Under the pieces are notes generated by a model, which saw only the letters and a program-made list of their open reading frames with translations, had not been told where the DNA came from and did no database searches. From NCBI GenBank assembly GCA_023014335.1, contig JAECYW010000037.1, positions 124,001 through 188,000 on the forward strand: DNA of 64,000 nucleotides, read 5' to 3'. This stretch comes from Galerina marginata (Eukaryota > Basidiomycota > Agaricomycetes > Agaricales > Galerinaceae). Shown piece by piece: positions 23,101 through 31,546 of this stretch (its first letter is position 1; every line of letters starts with the position of its first letter). The translations under genes were made by a program, and so were the position numbers.

Positions 23101-23649
23101 TGAGATCAAAGTTGATCGACCGTGTGAACCACCAGTGATCATTGAACATGTTGGACTTGGCTCCGGAACCAGGGACGATGGCGGATCAGCCTTTCGAACA
23201 CTCGCGGGAACCTTTCTGAGCGGTGTCGGTGCAACGAATTGGTTCAGCTCGTCCATAGTGGGGTATTGACCGTCCTTGAAGACCCGATCGAGAAGTCTAA
23301 CCGCCATTCGCATGCGCTTGATGAAAGAGGTCCACGAGGCTTCAAGTAAACCATATTCGCCATATCTTGCGCCCTCAAGAGCTCGACATAAGACACCTGC
23401 CGGGGCAATTTGAAAATGAGTGTCGCGGTTGAAGATAAGAGCTGCTGATTTAATGAGAAATTGAGTTTGGGCCACAACAAAAGTGATCCTTTGAAATAAT
23501 GTGGGGTTAACCAAAATATTGATAAGATGATCCAACGGGATCTGGAAGAGGAGGTCTCTGGCAGCCACAGATATAGAATATGTGGAGCCCAAGACAAGTA
23601 ATGAGGGTTTGTTGTAGAAAAACTTAGCTAGATCATCGAGAGATCCCAT
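17173..23649 (-). CDS. Giant ORF of the LTR element, unrecognised repetitive protein (2,158 aa from ATG)
   Basis: The frame is open from 12 nt inside the 5' LTR (GTG at 23718) to 17173; the first ATG gives MGSLDDLAKFFYNKPSLLVL. The first 165 residues look folded (RALEGARYGEYGLLEASW, RVFKDGQYPTMDELNQF). The middle, about 1,300 residues, is Ser/Pro/Thr-rich and made of diverged repeats: one contains LCFED, a short spacer, then LFRDRK (five copies), another contains STVRPST-HTE-PPASV. Towards the end come a hydrophobic segment (RLLLAVLLSLSLILLFELIG, about residue 1820) and two copies of an IRPGNWLLDQLGSFLQI-like block. No retroviral-type enzyme or Gag zinc knuckle is seen, and I do not recognise the protein. 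The absence of stops over 6.5 kb argues for recent or continuing selection, or a very young insertion. Confidence 0.6.
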   Translation of the reverse strand: MGSLDDLAKFFYNKPSLLVLGSTYSISVAARDLLFQIPLDHLINILVNPTLFQRITFVVAQTQFLIKSAALIFNRDTHFQIAPAGVLCRALEGARYGEYGLLEASWTSFIKRMRMAVRLLDRVFKDGQYPTMDELNQFVAPTPLRKVPASVRKADPPSSLVPEPSPTCSMITGGSHGRSTLISPSTPFLTSKLSALPPRSPSQPVSNSTPTLHKANQAARSPTPGTGSSCHEHRRMHMGGLGEREDQERSAAERDRGLDAEAHKDKVGLSISDQVTPSLGDSLSATSAPVLSSRHNSRKPTGPCSCLPKSDGITISPPVMLNKSDITNGCKLEERSTPPETLQFFDTAIDCWNRIARSSSPLVTTTRSLHTESPSVVRPSIPHTEAKEPPASMSRPILTPAIRPHFRSPSSSSLYKFPSRSPTTDNDDKSAPSLSHSLADTKPDGLTFSPSDIPNSLPPTKPDVGEPMYSVNGSNLDERGLPTETPQHQDVEAVFLCWNCTAETSLPLVITPRALDTESASTVCPSTPDTELPSTVRFSTPYTKMKHPPASAAQHTLALSLSIEPQFRSPSGPRQPPLPPSYSVHLSFPVVNSITPHFRSPSGSHSIEFPSLVPSTPPTTDNNNNSTPLILLLPSTILQVSGLCFEDRDPGGQLVVLFRDYKSFIVLWGLSSCGAVAEMLTRLLPTFVPCSTPTSMVQPNFRYSSGPLCPTQVTSGSNSLFVQSSPTRPLSKIHANPVKQPPSLALWADLLPFVLLHLHIPSGHRQYQLDIPVIVEGDTADAGGASRRKDFSNDFDFALRYQPPPSLLVIIAIRTLNTKSLSAVRPQTPYMEAKRPSASVARLISILFILPRFCSPLDSRLFTLREVYSSSTSLEGSDCERCLLTQTAGSGAGKKLEISGSKESDTDKDKAKVRPSVSNQLSLSLGYPITAPRIVNSALIRWNRSARAHLPSVTVPRTLNTELPSTVRPSTLHTETNRPPASVTRLTPQVAHPSAPSKQSSITTGAGASNLFHLPSVILQVQSLCFEDRALAGRLAILFRDRELFIAPRRLSFLGTSTVRPSTLHTETNRPPASVTRLTLNLSIQLQFRRPDRRSLTLSFATSSSIKLVTVIPSAHLTTILREQGLCFEDQTRGCRLSTLFRDPKSFTIPQAASSLAITIQVYSWPPPTFGASPPSLPATVAPSQKLHMKSTSVVSSSIPHMTANGHPASAAWFAPARFIHLRFRSPSSLQSSMARLVFSPSPLTTYAIKPYSPSLSSHAPQLIHPWVFCIAKFISSTTFTLPSTISHEPGLCFEDRTLGCQLLILFRDRKLFVGSRGSPLVVHARFEPPATSGLLPVVRPQLHDPSDHHQYQLDAPVIKIADDGGASRRKDSDKDFITRYHPPLSLSVNVNTSRTALLESPRVVKPSTPYTETRRFPASVLRFAPTLIQAWFHSPSGPQLFTLRLFCSSTSSSSMTRISAVKPGFRSPSSHPSQRTHHWALRTSKSVMTTPSPCPNTILHLQSLCLKDRALAGQLANLFRVRKLFVVPQGPTSTVQCTCCMHGDRVGQQGQIFHLRFKELQWLMSGEFDVCKFSMLSVKSELFSCSAIYGHSAAQCFLKTTATRSALLSSGSIRFQHDDPTISDAEITEYGGIGTVNGTVVQAVTHRVLVFATRFTQPNPFTAELFPSEASVVLNQKHTEHITRNNQGSEAFLNRLGLCLEEFGRWWEGKQTWNMKFHYISTTSWNFAAILFVLENPHLSDSFNLSNVSALSLFPSNAGHHLPDSSPPCISLMRFGSIVTDPLDRHQRNLSGDIWRVAWRLLLAVLLSLSLILLFELIGGYLTNAAVIFDIQDIHGKLLSSSFQQGPIRRPVLLSPAAIVDLVLCTASLIVEHRFRIWLRSFVDWKALIHTFPAILDLWRNTIWKAYRNGIYIANIKNSRSKSVNLLTDGYSVSTRGRLTKNAPYFPKEFRRGFSCPFIDGLWSKVWISWLFSGFRQFFDYLIEILFVLYDFRLIQKSSIASFKQPLKCGTPSSIRPGNWLLDQLGSFLQIVPSHFISFVYHNNSEPIRKQSIAPFIRYCIHGHLPNGFPGRRHTKFRPSILRITSSRSIGSEFRQDTSHTLKVLHTQLRRYLKRNTSSGIHPGNRLFRNFRAVSQILSWYIIAPTSCDDFGRVRKG
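19065..21745 (-). repeat. Five diverged direct repeats of about 85 bp inside the giant ORF
   Basis: Copies lie near 19065-19155, 19705-19795, 20205-20300, 20512-20600 and 21652-21745. Each contains a cccgaaacagg-like block, then an agttgacc-like block, then cgaaacaaagac. They encode the LCFED/LFRDRK motif. A second family with gtatgcagagttgaaggcctaac-like sequence, encoding part of the STVRPST motif, is interspersed at about seven sites between 19380 and 22550. Confidence 0.75.
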
Positions 23650-23721
23650 GGTGATAAAGCTTGAAGTCTTGAAGGTTGCCGACCAGGTAAAGGTAAAGAC
23701 GTCTCCCACAGTGTCCACCTT

Positions 23722-24146
23722 TGTGAGACACTGTTAGCGTCTCTGGTTCAGTGGTGAAACGCCTACGACCTTCGGGCGGGCAGAGGTGTGATGACCTTGG
23801 TGTAAACCAAAGTCTGAGAGCGATAAAAGATAAAGAGATGGGCTGATAGAGGTAACTCCCTCTTAGATCTACGTATGTAGATCTCTAGGATCAGTCCGTT
23901 CGCCTGATGCACAGCCTACTCAGTGAGGTCCTGGTTAACAGCAGGTACCGACTGAGGAGATCGAGCGCGGTTAGGCTACTTGGTAGATGATAGTAAGAGA
24001 GTTATATTGGCAAATGTGACGAGAATGACTATATCTACCAGATGTCACAGTAATGTGACATCATATATAACTAGCCATTCCCTATAGTCCAGATAGCATC
24101 AAGTAGATGGAAAGGAAAGTAGGAAGATGAGAAAAGCTATCTTACA
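23722..24146 (-). repeat. Right LTR (5' LTR of the element)
   Basis: 425 bp, identical by eye to the left LTR. On the minus strand it is followed by AAGGTGGACACTGTGGGAG. TGGACACTGTGGG, four bases from the LTR, is a candidate primer-binding site, but I cannot name a matching tRNA. GGCCA follows at 24147-24151. Confidence 0.95.
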
Positions 24147-24151
24147 GGCCA

Positions 24152-24470
24152 GAAGCAACTACGAGCACTGCGATGTGCGATGGTTCTCAGTCGCAGTTGC
24201 GGGGGGCGGCATGGAGGCTACGATGTCGATGGGTGGCATGTCCTGGGACTCGGTAAGTGGTGGATATTGTGATAGAGGTCTGGAGAACTTATGAAGGCTT
24301 GTTGACAGCCTTGATATACAAGCCCATCAACCTGGTCATAGTGCTTGTGTGTCGGCGACGGCGTTGAAGAGTGGATGTGGAAGGCAAGGCAATTTGCGGA
24401 GCTGGACGGAGAAAGGTAAGCACGAGCTGCGCAAATGAGCCGACGACGTACTAACCTTCAAACCTCCGTC
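24152..24470 (+). pseudogene. Continuation of the unrecognised plus-strand gene after the LTR insertion
   Basis: The block RSNYEHCDVRWFSVAVAGGG, then MEATMSMGGMSWDS, ends at a gtaagt donor (24252). A second exon-like block (about 24310-24416) also ends in gtaagc. It continues the exon broken at 16057. Downstream frames are not coherent, and the HSP70 fragment starts soon after, so this looks like a junction of unrelated gene pieces. Confidence 0.35.
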
Positions 24471-24583
24471 GTATTGGCAGCTTCGTTATGAAACCGCCTA
24501 ATCCGCTGATGAACTGTCTTGCGAGGTGCATGTGCGTCGGGAGCCGGGTTGGTTGTGAACACGGGATTTGCGAAGCTGGTACC

Positions 24584-26089
24584 ATGGACGCCGGTACCAT
24601 CTCTGGCATGAACATCCTCCGTATCATCAACGAGCCTACCGCCGCTGCCATTGCCTACGGTCTTGACAAGAAGGTCGTTGGCGAGCGCAACGTCCTCATT
24701 TTCGATCTCGGAGGAGGAACTTTCGATGTTTCCCTCCTTACCATTGAAGAGGGTAGTTTCGAAGTCAAGGCCACTGCCGGTGATACTCATCTCGGAGGTG
24801 AAGATTTCGATAACCGTCTCGTCAACCACTTCGTGCAGGAGTTTAAGCGCAAGAACAAGAAGGATTTGTCCTCCAACCCCCGTGCCGTTCGTCGTCTCCG
24901 TACCGCTTGCGAACGTGCCAAGCGTACCCTTTCTTCCGCCGCTCAAACCTCCATCGAAATCGACTCTCTATTCGAGGGTATCGACTTCTATACCTCCCTC
25001 ACTCGTGCTCGCTTCGAGGAGCTCTGCCAGGACCTCTTCCGCATCACCCTCGAACCCGTCGAGAAGGTCCTCCGCGACTCCAAAATCGACAAGGGCAACG
25101 TTCACGAAATTGTCTTGGTCGGCGGCTCCACCCGTATCCCACGTATCGTCAAGCTCGTCTCTGACTTCTTCAACGGCAAGGAGCCCAACAAGAGCATCAA
25201 CCCCGACGAGGCTGTTGCTTACGGTGCTGCTGTCCAGGCTGCTATCCTTTCCGGTGACACCTCCGAGAAGACCCAGGATCTCCTCCTCCTTGATGTCGCT
25301 CCTCTGTCGCTCGGTATTGAGTCCGCTGGTGGTGTCATGACCCCCCTCATCAAGCGTAACACGACAGTCCCCACCAAGAAGTCTGAGATCTTCTCCACCT
25401 ACTCCGACAACCAACCCGGTGTCCTTATCCAGGTCTACGAGGGTGAGCGTGCGCGCACGAAGGACAACAACTTGCTCGGAAAGTTCGAGCTCTCTGGCAT
25501 CCCCCCTGCTCCTCGTGGTGTTCCTCAGGTTGGAGTCACCTTCGATATCGATGCTAACGGTATCCTCAACGTTTCTGCTTCCGACAAGACCACCGGCAAG
25601 TCGAACCGCATCACCATCACCAACGACAAGGGCTGTCTTTCAAAGGAGGAAATCGAACGCATGGTTGAGGAGGCCGAGAAGTACAAGGGTATGTCCCTCT
25701 TTTTTTTCTTCTTCTTGGTGGACTGTAACTCATATTTCTATCCTACAGCCGAGGATGAAGCTGCTGCTGCTCGCATCGCCGCCAAGAACGGCTTGGAGTC
25801 CTACTCTTATAACCTCCGTAACTCGATGACTGACGAGAAGCTCGCCGACAAATTCGACCCCGCCGACAAAGCTAAGCTCGAGTCTGCCGTCAACGAGACA
25901 ATCGCCTGGCTCGACGCCTCGCAAGAAGGCTCCAAGAAGGAGTATGAGAAGCAAAAGGAGTTGGAAGCTATTGCCAAGTATGTTACATTTCCTTGCTCTC
26001 GGTCTGAGACATATTGCTAATCCACTCTTCTCTAGCCCCATCATGCAAAAACTCTATGGTTCTGCTGGTGGTTTGAAGGGAAGCGGAAG
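24584..26089 (+). pseudogene. HSP70 (SSA-type) fragment lacking both ends, copy 1
   Basis: Three exons (24584-25688, 25749-25977, 26036-26089) encode cytosolic HSP70 sequence from [20 protein letters not shown] through [25 protein letters not shown] and [18 protein letters not shown] to the lid helices. It includes the ATPase phosphate-2 and adenosine loops and the substrate-binding domain. About 170 N-terminal residues (with the first phosphate loop) are absent; the upstream codons are unrelated. At the other end it runs KLYGSAGGLKGSGR into a gtaagc donor and the usual Gly/Pro-rich EEVD tail is not found. The usual KGRLSKEEI has Cys for Arg. Without the N-lobe it cannot be a working chaperone, so it is a captured or truncated fragment, with codon use still like a highly expressed gene. 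Confidence 0.9.
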
Positions 26090-26369
26090 GTAAGCCCGAG
26101 CTGTATGAATGATAAGTAGGATGAAATACTGACCTTCTGGAACTTCAGACCTTGTAGCATGCTCGAGCTATGAATCACGAATGGGAACAACGTCAGTAAG
26201 TATTCTCACTGAACTGACCTGCACCTCCAGTTTAATCCAAGCTCTACAGATTGTCAGTAATGTCCGGGACGTGTTCGGAAGGATTTGACTTGCGGATTAT
26301 CTTTCCATCACTGTAAGTTTCTTATTTCAACGAAATGAGTACACAAGATTACTAACTAGTTATGTGCCT

Positions 26370-28330
26370 CAAAGCTTCAAGTCTACGTACACGGGCGGCA
26401 TCAACCCGGAGACGCTTCCGCCTGCCGCCGCTGCCGCCTTTCTTCAAGCAACCAGCGGACGCACGACGACGTCGGCTAATGTTATATCACCTTCTTTCAA
26501 TGGATTACGCATGTGACGACCTACGTACGCCTGCTGTTACAGACATACGGGTGCCTGCACCTGTATCTGCCCAGCCAACCAATGCTCCGTCTACGCCTGA
26601 GCAATCCACGACCCCACAGGTATCCGAACATGCCAACCAGCTCAGGCAGCGAGACCAACAGCACATGACGCTGTACAAGGAATACCTCAACCGTTTGCCC
26701 TCCTCACCTCCTGAGGCGCAACCTTCGTATGGATTACAATCTTCGTCGGCTGTCATGCTCAGCTCACCATTATCCAGCTCGCTGGGCCCGCCAGCCGCAC
26801 GGCCCCGACCTGGGTCATTGATCCTCACCAGTCCATCGTCTAATGATGGCCAGGCGAACCTGAGTGTCATCTGTGTGTTTGCGGGCAAGAACCTGCAGAT
26901 GCAGGCGACGTTCAAGATGGTCCTCCTCAACCCCTCAACCCCTCCACAACCGCGTCTGACCTCGTCTACCAGGCCATCCAGCGTTTCCGGCTTCCGACCG
27001 TGGAGGACAAGAGCCAATACTACCTCACTGTCAAGCAGGTGGAGGGTGGAAGCTCCTCGGTCTTGCAGCCCAATGAGAACCCGCTGGTCGTGTTTGATAC
27101 CCTAGTGATGGAGATGATGGAGCTGCCCAAGGTGAAACGAAGCAGTGTCGGCAGCATCAGCTTGGTGTCGAGTAATTTATCGATGCACCCTGTGACCAAG
27201 AAACTGTCGATGAACGATTTCACGGACAATTCGGCGGTCAAGTTTTATCTGAACAGGCGAGGCGATGGCTTGAGTCTGGACGGCAGCAGCGAGAACGGGC
27301 ACGAAAGGGATGACACGTTGATTGCAGATACGTCATACGCAGAGTCGGCGGAGATGGCGGGGGCAGCGAATGCCAATGCCTTGGCAAATCGCAATTCCTC
27401 TCCGTATCAACTGCTGGCGCCAACGTCACGCCCGAGCGTTTCAGCTCGCCCTCTGTGCGGTTTGCCTCGCAGTTCATCATTTACGCCGAGGACCTGCTAG
27501 ATGACATGCAGTTCCACCCCCAGACGGAGGCGATCGTGTTCAAGAACACGCTTCCGGACCTGCGTAAACCTATCGTGGTATTGCCCAATCTGAGGCGGAA
27601 GATCTTCATGTTCCCGAAGAATGTGACAGTAGCTGAGGTGACTGAGATCAGCCTGGAAAGGTTTGGCATACAGGATGGGGGTTATTGATGGGGGGGATGA
27701 GGTGGAGGATAAGATGATGAAGAGGAGGAGTGGGGTACGAGTAAGATACGGGCTGATGGTCAGCATTGATGGGCATGGTATGTATTTGATCTCTTTTTTG
27801 GTGGTGCGGTGATTGGTTTACTCATTTTTTATGATTTTGCAGAAAGGGAACTGCCACCGTCGAGCAAGATTTGTCGACGCTTTCCCAAGACTGCCACAAT
27901 ACAGAGGACCTGATAGGCAGCCAGCAATTAACAAGTGCCGTTCGCTTGACTTGTCTCATCTTTTAGGTACACAGGAGGATATCCGCTTGGACGACCCTGT
28001 ATTTGTCCTCCGTCGCGCCATGTCCTACAGAAACTCGACTTCCAGGAAACACTTCTCAGCTCCCTTGGATGAAATTGCGCTGCAGCACCTGCACCGCCAG
28101 TCAAGCTTGAGCTTCAATTCAGACCCTCAGAGTCCCGTGGATGAGCATAGCAGCGCCATTGGCAACAAGCTCAAGCAACCGTCCCAGCAGGAGATCATTG
28201 CTGCCCAGCGCGCTGCTACCCGTGCGACGCAAAGGGCGACGTTCAAGACCATCCTGCTCAACCCCTCCATGACCATGTCTGACTTGGCGATGACTGTGAA
28301 TAGTCGATGGCCTCTGTATGTTCTTCATTT
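26370..28330 (+). pseudogene. Frameshifted gene with Ras-association-like domains
   Basis: One protein can be followed through several frames: RQRDQQHMTLYKEYLNRLPS, then QATFKMVLLNPS, SDLVYQAIQRFRLPTVEDKS and LQPNENPLVVFDTLVMEM (an RA-like beta-grasp), then FIIYAEDLLDDMQFHPQTEA, RRKIFMFPKNVTVAEVTEIS, SLDLSHLLGTQEDI and QQEIIAAQRAATRATQR. Frame breaks occur near 26935 (an 8-bp aacccctc duplication), near 27425 and near 27870. The tail after RATQR returns to the earlier block (ATFKTILLNPSMTMSDLAM), as if an internal segment were joined in. The domain resembles Ras-association domains of fungal signalling proteins; I cannot name the parent gene. It appears dead. Confidence 0.5.
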
Positions 28331-28399
28331 CCCTCTGCGCCTGCCGTCCTTCTCCCTAACTCCTGCCCCTCATAGTCTCCCTCTTCAACAAGCCCGTGC

Positions 28400-29832
28400 T
28401 CTCTGATGAAGAAGATGCCTCGGCAGCAGCGACTGGAATAGTGGAGATCGCTGCCCTCATGTTGACTGGATGTCTATGGCCTGGCAAGTTTCCCTTTGCA
28501 CCACCGAGCCCTGCCCCATCTCTAATCATTCCTATGGCAGCCTTTCTCCTTGGCCCTATTCCCTTCTGCCACCTCTTGGGCCGTGGAACAAGGTGATAAG
28601 GATGGTGGTGGCACCTTTTGAAAATAGCTGAAACCGCTGTCCAGGTATTGACTGAACTTCCATTGCTTGGTGTGTCACTGTTCACGCCTCGCGACTGTCA
28701 CCTCACTAACAAATGCCCAAGCAACCCTTTTGCTAAGCGCTATTTATCTTCCTCACCCCTGGGGATGCCTGATGAGATGGTAACCGAGATGACGGCGGCA
28801 GCTCCAACTGCTGGAAATAGTTGTGGCCACTCTCCTGGGTTGATAGCAAGCGCAGCGTCTTCCCAGCGGTGCAGGTCCTTTCAGACAGTCGTGGCACCCC
28901 TTCAATTAACCACAACCCACCCAATATTTTTTATTGTCTAGTAAAACAAGCATTTGCTGCTATATACATTCTATCTAGTATTTGGAAGAGAAAAGGGACT
29001 GGTAGATGCCACCCAAAGTAATGGCCAACAAACTAAGTTTTGTCTCACACGAAGAAGATTGGTATGGGACTAAAGTCCCAGTGAAAAATGACCGCTCATT
29101 GGACACAGGCCTGGGGAACTTCGGAATTCACATTTGCAGATTATTTGCCGCTTCTCGAAGAATACTTTCCAAGTCGCCTTTCACTAGGCTTCAGTCTGAG
29201 CGGAGATGAAATTGGTTTAAGGTTCGCTTGCTACACCTAAACGAAAACCTCATCATTCATCCATTCGTGTTTTGTTTGTTCTCTCCTCAGGCCTTCCCTT
29301 AGGTCCAACTTAACATTGTGGAGCACGTTGAATTTGACAAGCACTGTCGGTGTGGCACTTCCTGAGACTGAAACCTGATATTTCTGTCAAGTCGTTTGCA
29401 TTTGTTCATACGTCTCTTGATTTATTCCAAAGGTTTGTCACCCTCTGCTGAAAGGTTCAGCCCTTGACTGACCGTCTAATTTAGTGGCAGTTGCCTTACA
29501 ATCCACAAGGATTGACACCAGCTCACTCCGTAGTACTGAGCTTCCTGAGCTTCTTATGAGGACTCTCCGGAACAGCCAGTAGCCTAGTAGAAGGTAAGCA
29601 TCGTCTGTGGCCAGCAATGTAGCACACTAACTGAAGGTGCCAATCAAGTTCTGGCCACTGTTTGTCAACTGGTCATCAACTGGTCATCAAGTGGCTTATC
29701 GGCGCCTCCACATATAGAGTGATGGACACTAGCTCATTGGGCCCAATTCAAACACTGTACAACAGCCTTTGGCCTACTTTATAAGTCGGCTGATTTCCCA
29801 GCTTGTCAGAATACCCCTTCCTTCACGCAAAC
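28400..29832. other. Spacer without recognisable genes
   Basis: Short open frames only, with no conserved motif or consistent exon chain. A short direct duplication (aactggtcatc) lies near 29670-29690. Confidence 0.5.
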
Positions 29833-31319
29833 ATGTTTGAGTCCTCAACAGTGACTTCCTACGGTTCCTCTGTCCGTCATATCGTCCGAAGTTCTGTCTC
29901 ACCTTCCTTGGCTGCGGCACATTCACCCACGTTTTTCTCGGCCGGTAACACAGCCAGGCAACGGGGCCATTCCCCAAAGGTCCCCACGGCGGAAGCCCGT
30001 TTGTCCCCTAGGCCTATCGTAACCAAAGTCGAGACTGAAGACAGTAAGTTTGTGTCAGCTATTTGAATTCTGTGACGGTTGAATAACCAAAATCTAGCCT
30101 CCCTACTTTCTAATATCAAGAGCTTCATTGAACAATGCAATCCAGAGACGCTTCGGTTAAAGATTAACTCCGATAAGCTTAAGCATATTGAAGAACTAGC
30201 GGAAGCAGGCAAACTCCCTGGGTGGCAGAATTTACGGCAAGTCACTTTGCTGCTCTACGGTTCTTGATTCTTGGATTGAGTAAATCTTAGATTCAATTTC
30301 AATGGCGAAACTTTAATAATCCGTCGGCCAACCAATGTGCACGAGGGCTTCTCAGAAATCATCTCAGCGGTTATTAAGGAACTCTGGGCACCCCACGTTA
30401 CCCTGGGTGGTCCGGGACCAAATAAAATCACGCAGGCAGGGACAGCAGATCTTAAATTCAAAAATGGTCACCGCAAATGCCCCGACGCAGCGTTTTATGA
30501 CGATCAAGCCCCGCCAGGGAGCTTTCCCACTATTGTTTGGGAAATCGGTTACTCTGAAAGCGACAAGGAACTGGCAGTCGATGCTGTCGAATACATCGGC
30601 AAGTCGGGGGGAAAAATCCGGATGGGCTCCACGATAAATTTAGAAACCACCACTGAGGAAGTTCCTCCTTTAAAGGGAGTTACATTGGGTTACACTTTCA
30701 AGAAGCTTCTGGCTATTGTTTGTTCCAAATATCGTCTCATGTCTGTTGAAAGAAATTCCAGCGATGTAACTCAAAACACTGAACGTGATGTTGCTCACGC
30801 CGTCCGATCACCCTCTTCTGATTCCCACCTAACCCCCGACACATATTTCTTTGTGACTGACCGGCCGAGGAACCAGACAAGGGCAGCAACAGCTGCCTCC
30901 TCACCAGATGACACGCATCAAATTCACCGCAAGATGACTATCAAGCGGATAGAACAGCACCCTGTAAGAATCAATATCTCCTTATACATATTTCTAGATT
31001 TTGATCTGGCTTGTAGATCATGCTCAACGGCGAGGCCTGCCCAGAGGGTTCTTTTAACATAACATTTGACGAACTATTTCTTCAACTACCTGATGGGCAT
31101 TCAAAGGAGGAGGCCGCCATTGTTATCCCGTATTCTATCTTCATCCGTGTTTTTACAGAAATGCTTGCTATCGACAACGGCACGGCTGAGCGTAACGCCA
31201 GAGATTATACTGGTAAACGAAGTTATGAGGACATGGTTGGAGAGGATTCACGTACCAATGATCAGATCGAATGGGATGAGGAGGACGCAGAGTTGATGAA
31301 GCGCTTTAGAACTACTTGA
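29833..31319 (+). CDS. PD-(D/E)XK nuclease-like protein
   Basis: Four exons (29833-30043, 30098-30236, 30291-30963, 31017-31319) give an intact 441-residue protein from MFESSTVTSYGSS to ELMKRFRTT. The second intron appears to use a GC donor (ACG/GCAAGT), which alone keeps the frame. The core has NVHEGFSEIISAVIKELW, GHRKCPDAAFYDD and PTIVWEIGYSESDKELAVDA. An Asp in a PDA motif followed about 20 residues later by a Glu in an E-x-GYSES strand matches restriction-endonuclease-fold proteins of the Uma2-like kind common in basidiomycete genomes; the usual Lys after Glu is absent. A charged tail (SYEDMVGEDSRTNDQIEWDE) follows. It lies just left of two genes next to a Plavaka-type transposase and may be cargo. 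Catalytic activity is not certain. Confidence 0.6.
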
Positions 31320-31546
31320 TTTCCAGTGCAGTGTACCATATCTATAAAACCATATTCTTAATCGATTGCTAGTTTCAGACATCCCTCAGAATTTACTAGT
31401 CCTCCTTTTATTGTTCACACTTCAGTCTTGATTTCAACTGGAACGCAGATTAGATGTTTCAAGTTGGCGCTCAAGTAGAACATTGTTTTACTCGGAACAT
31501 AGTATTTCCAAACTAAAATGTTGTCCAAATAATGTATGACTACGAT

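Larger units (their letters stand above)
16058..24146 (-). mobile_element. LTR retrotransposon-like element, 8,089 bp, pol not recognisable
   Basis: The element is bounded by two 425-bp LTRs identical by eye and a 5-bp GGCCA duplication, and is absent from copy 2 of the surrounding unit. The polypurine tract next to the left LTR and the single long ORF both point to minus-strand orientation, so the right LTR is the 5' LTR. The interior is filled by one ORF (17173-23649) and a roughly 690-bp 3' region. I see no Asp protease motif, no reverse transcriptase YxDD box, no RNase H or integrase HHCC/DDE pattern. It is therefore probably non-autonomous, mobilised by another element. Identical LTRs and the empty site indicate a recent insertion. 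Confidence 0.9.
5174..25003. repeat. Large duplicated unit, copy 1 (interrupted by an LTR element)
   Basis: From CATCAGCAAACC at 5174 the sequence matches 52265 onward at a constant offset of 47,091 up to 16057. From 24147 it matches at an offset of 38,997 to the end of the window. The jump of 8,094 equals the LTR element plus its 5-bp target duplication. The compared length without the insertion is 11,736 bp, with only six single-base differences found by eye. Position 25003 only marks where copy 2 leaves the window; the true right end is unknown. Left of 5174 and of 52265 the flanks differ completely. Confidence 0.95.

Noticed and set aside
17700..23200. Many plus-strand open frames inside the LTR element (for example 20204-20806)
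   Set aside because: They are antisense shadows of the long minus-strand ORF; its repeats make the opposite frames look open.
23704..23718. Naming the tRNA that primes the LTR element
   Set aside because: TGGACACTGTGGG fits the position of a primer-binding site, but I cannot match it to a known tRNA 3' end by eye.
24458..24946. Minus-strand ORF of 162 codons over the HSP70 fragment
   Set aside because: Shadow of the HSP70 frame; it has no splice logic and no motif of its own.
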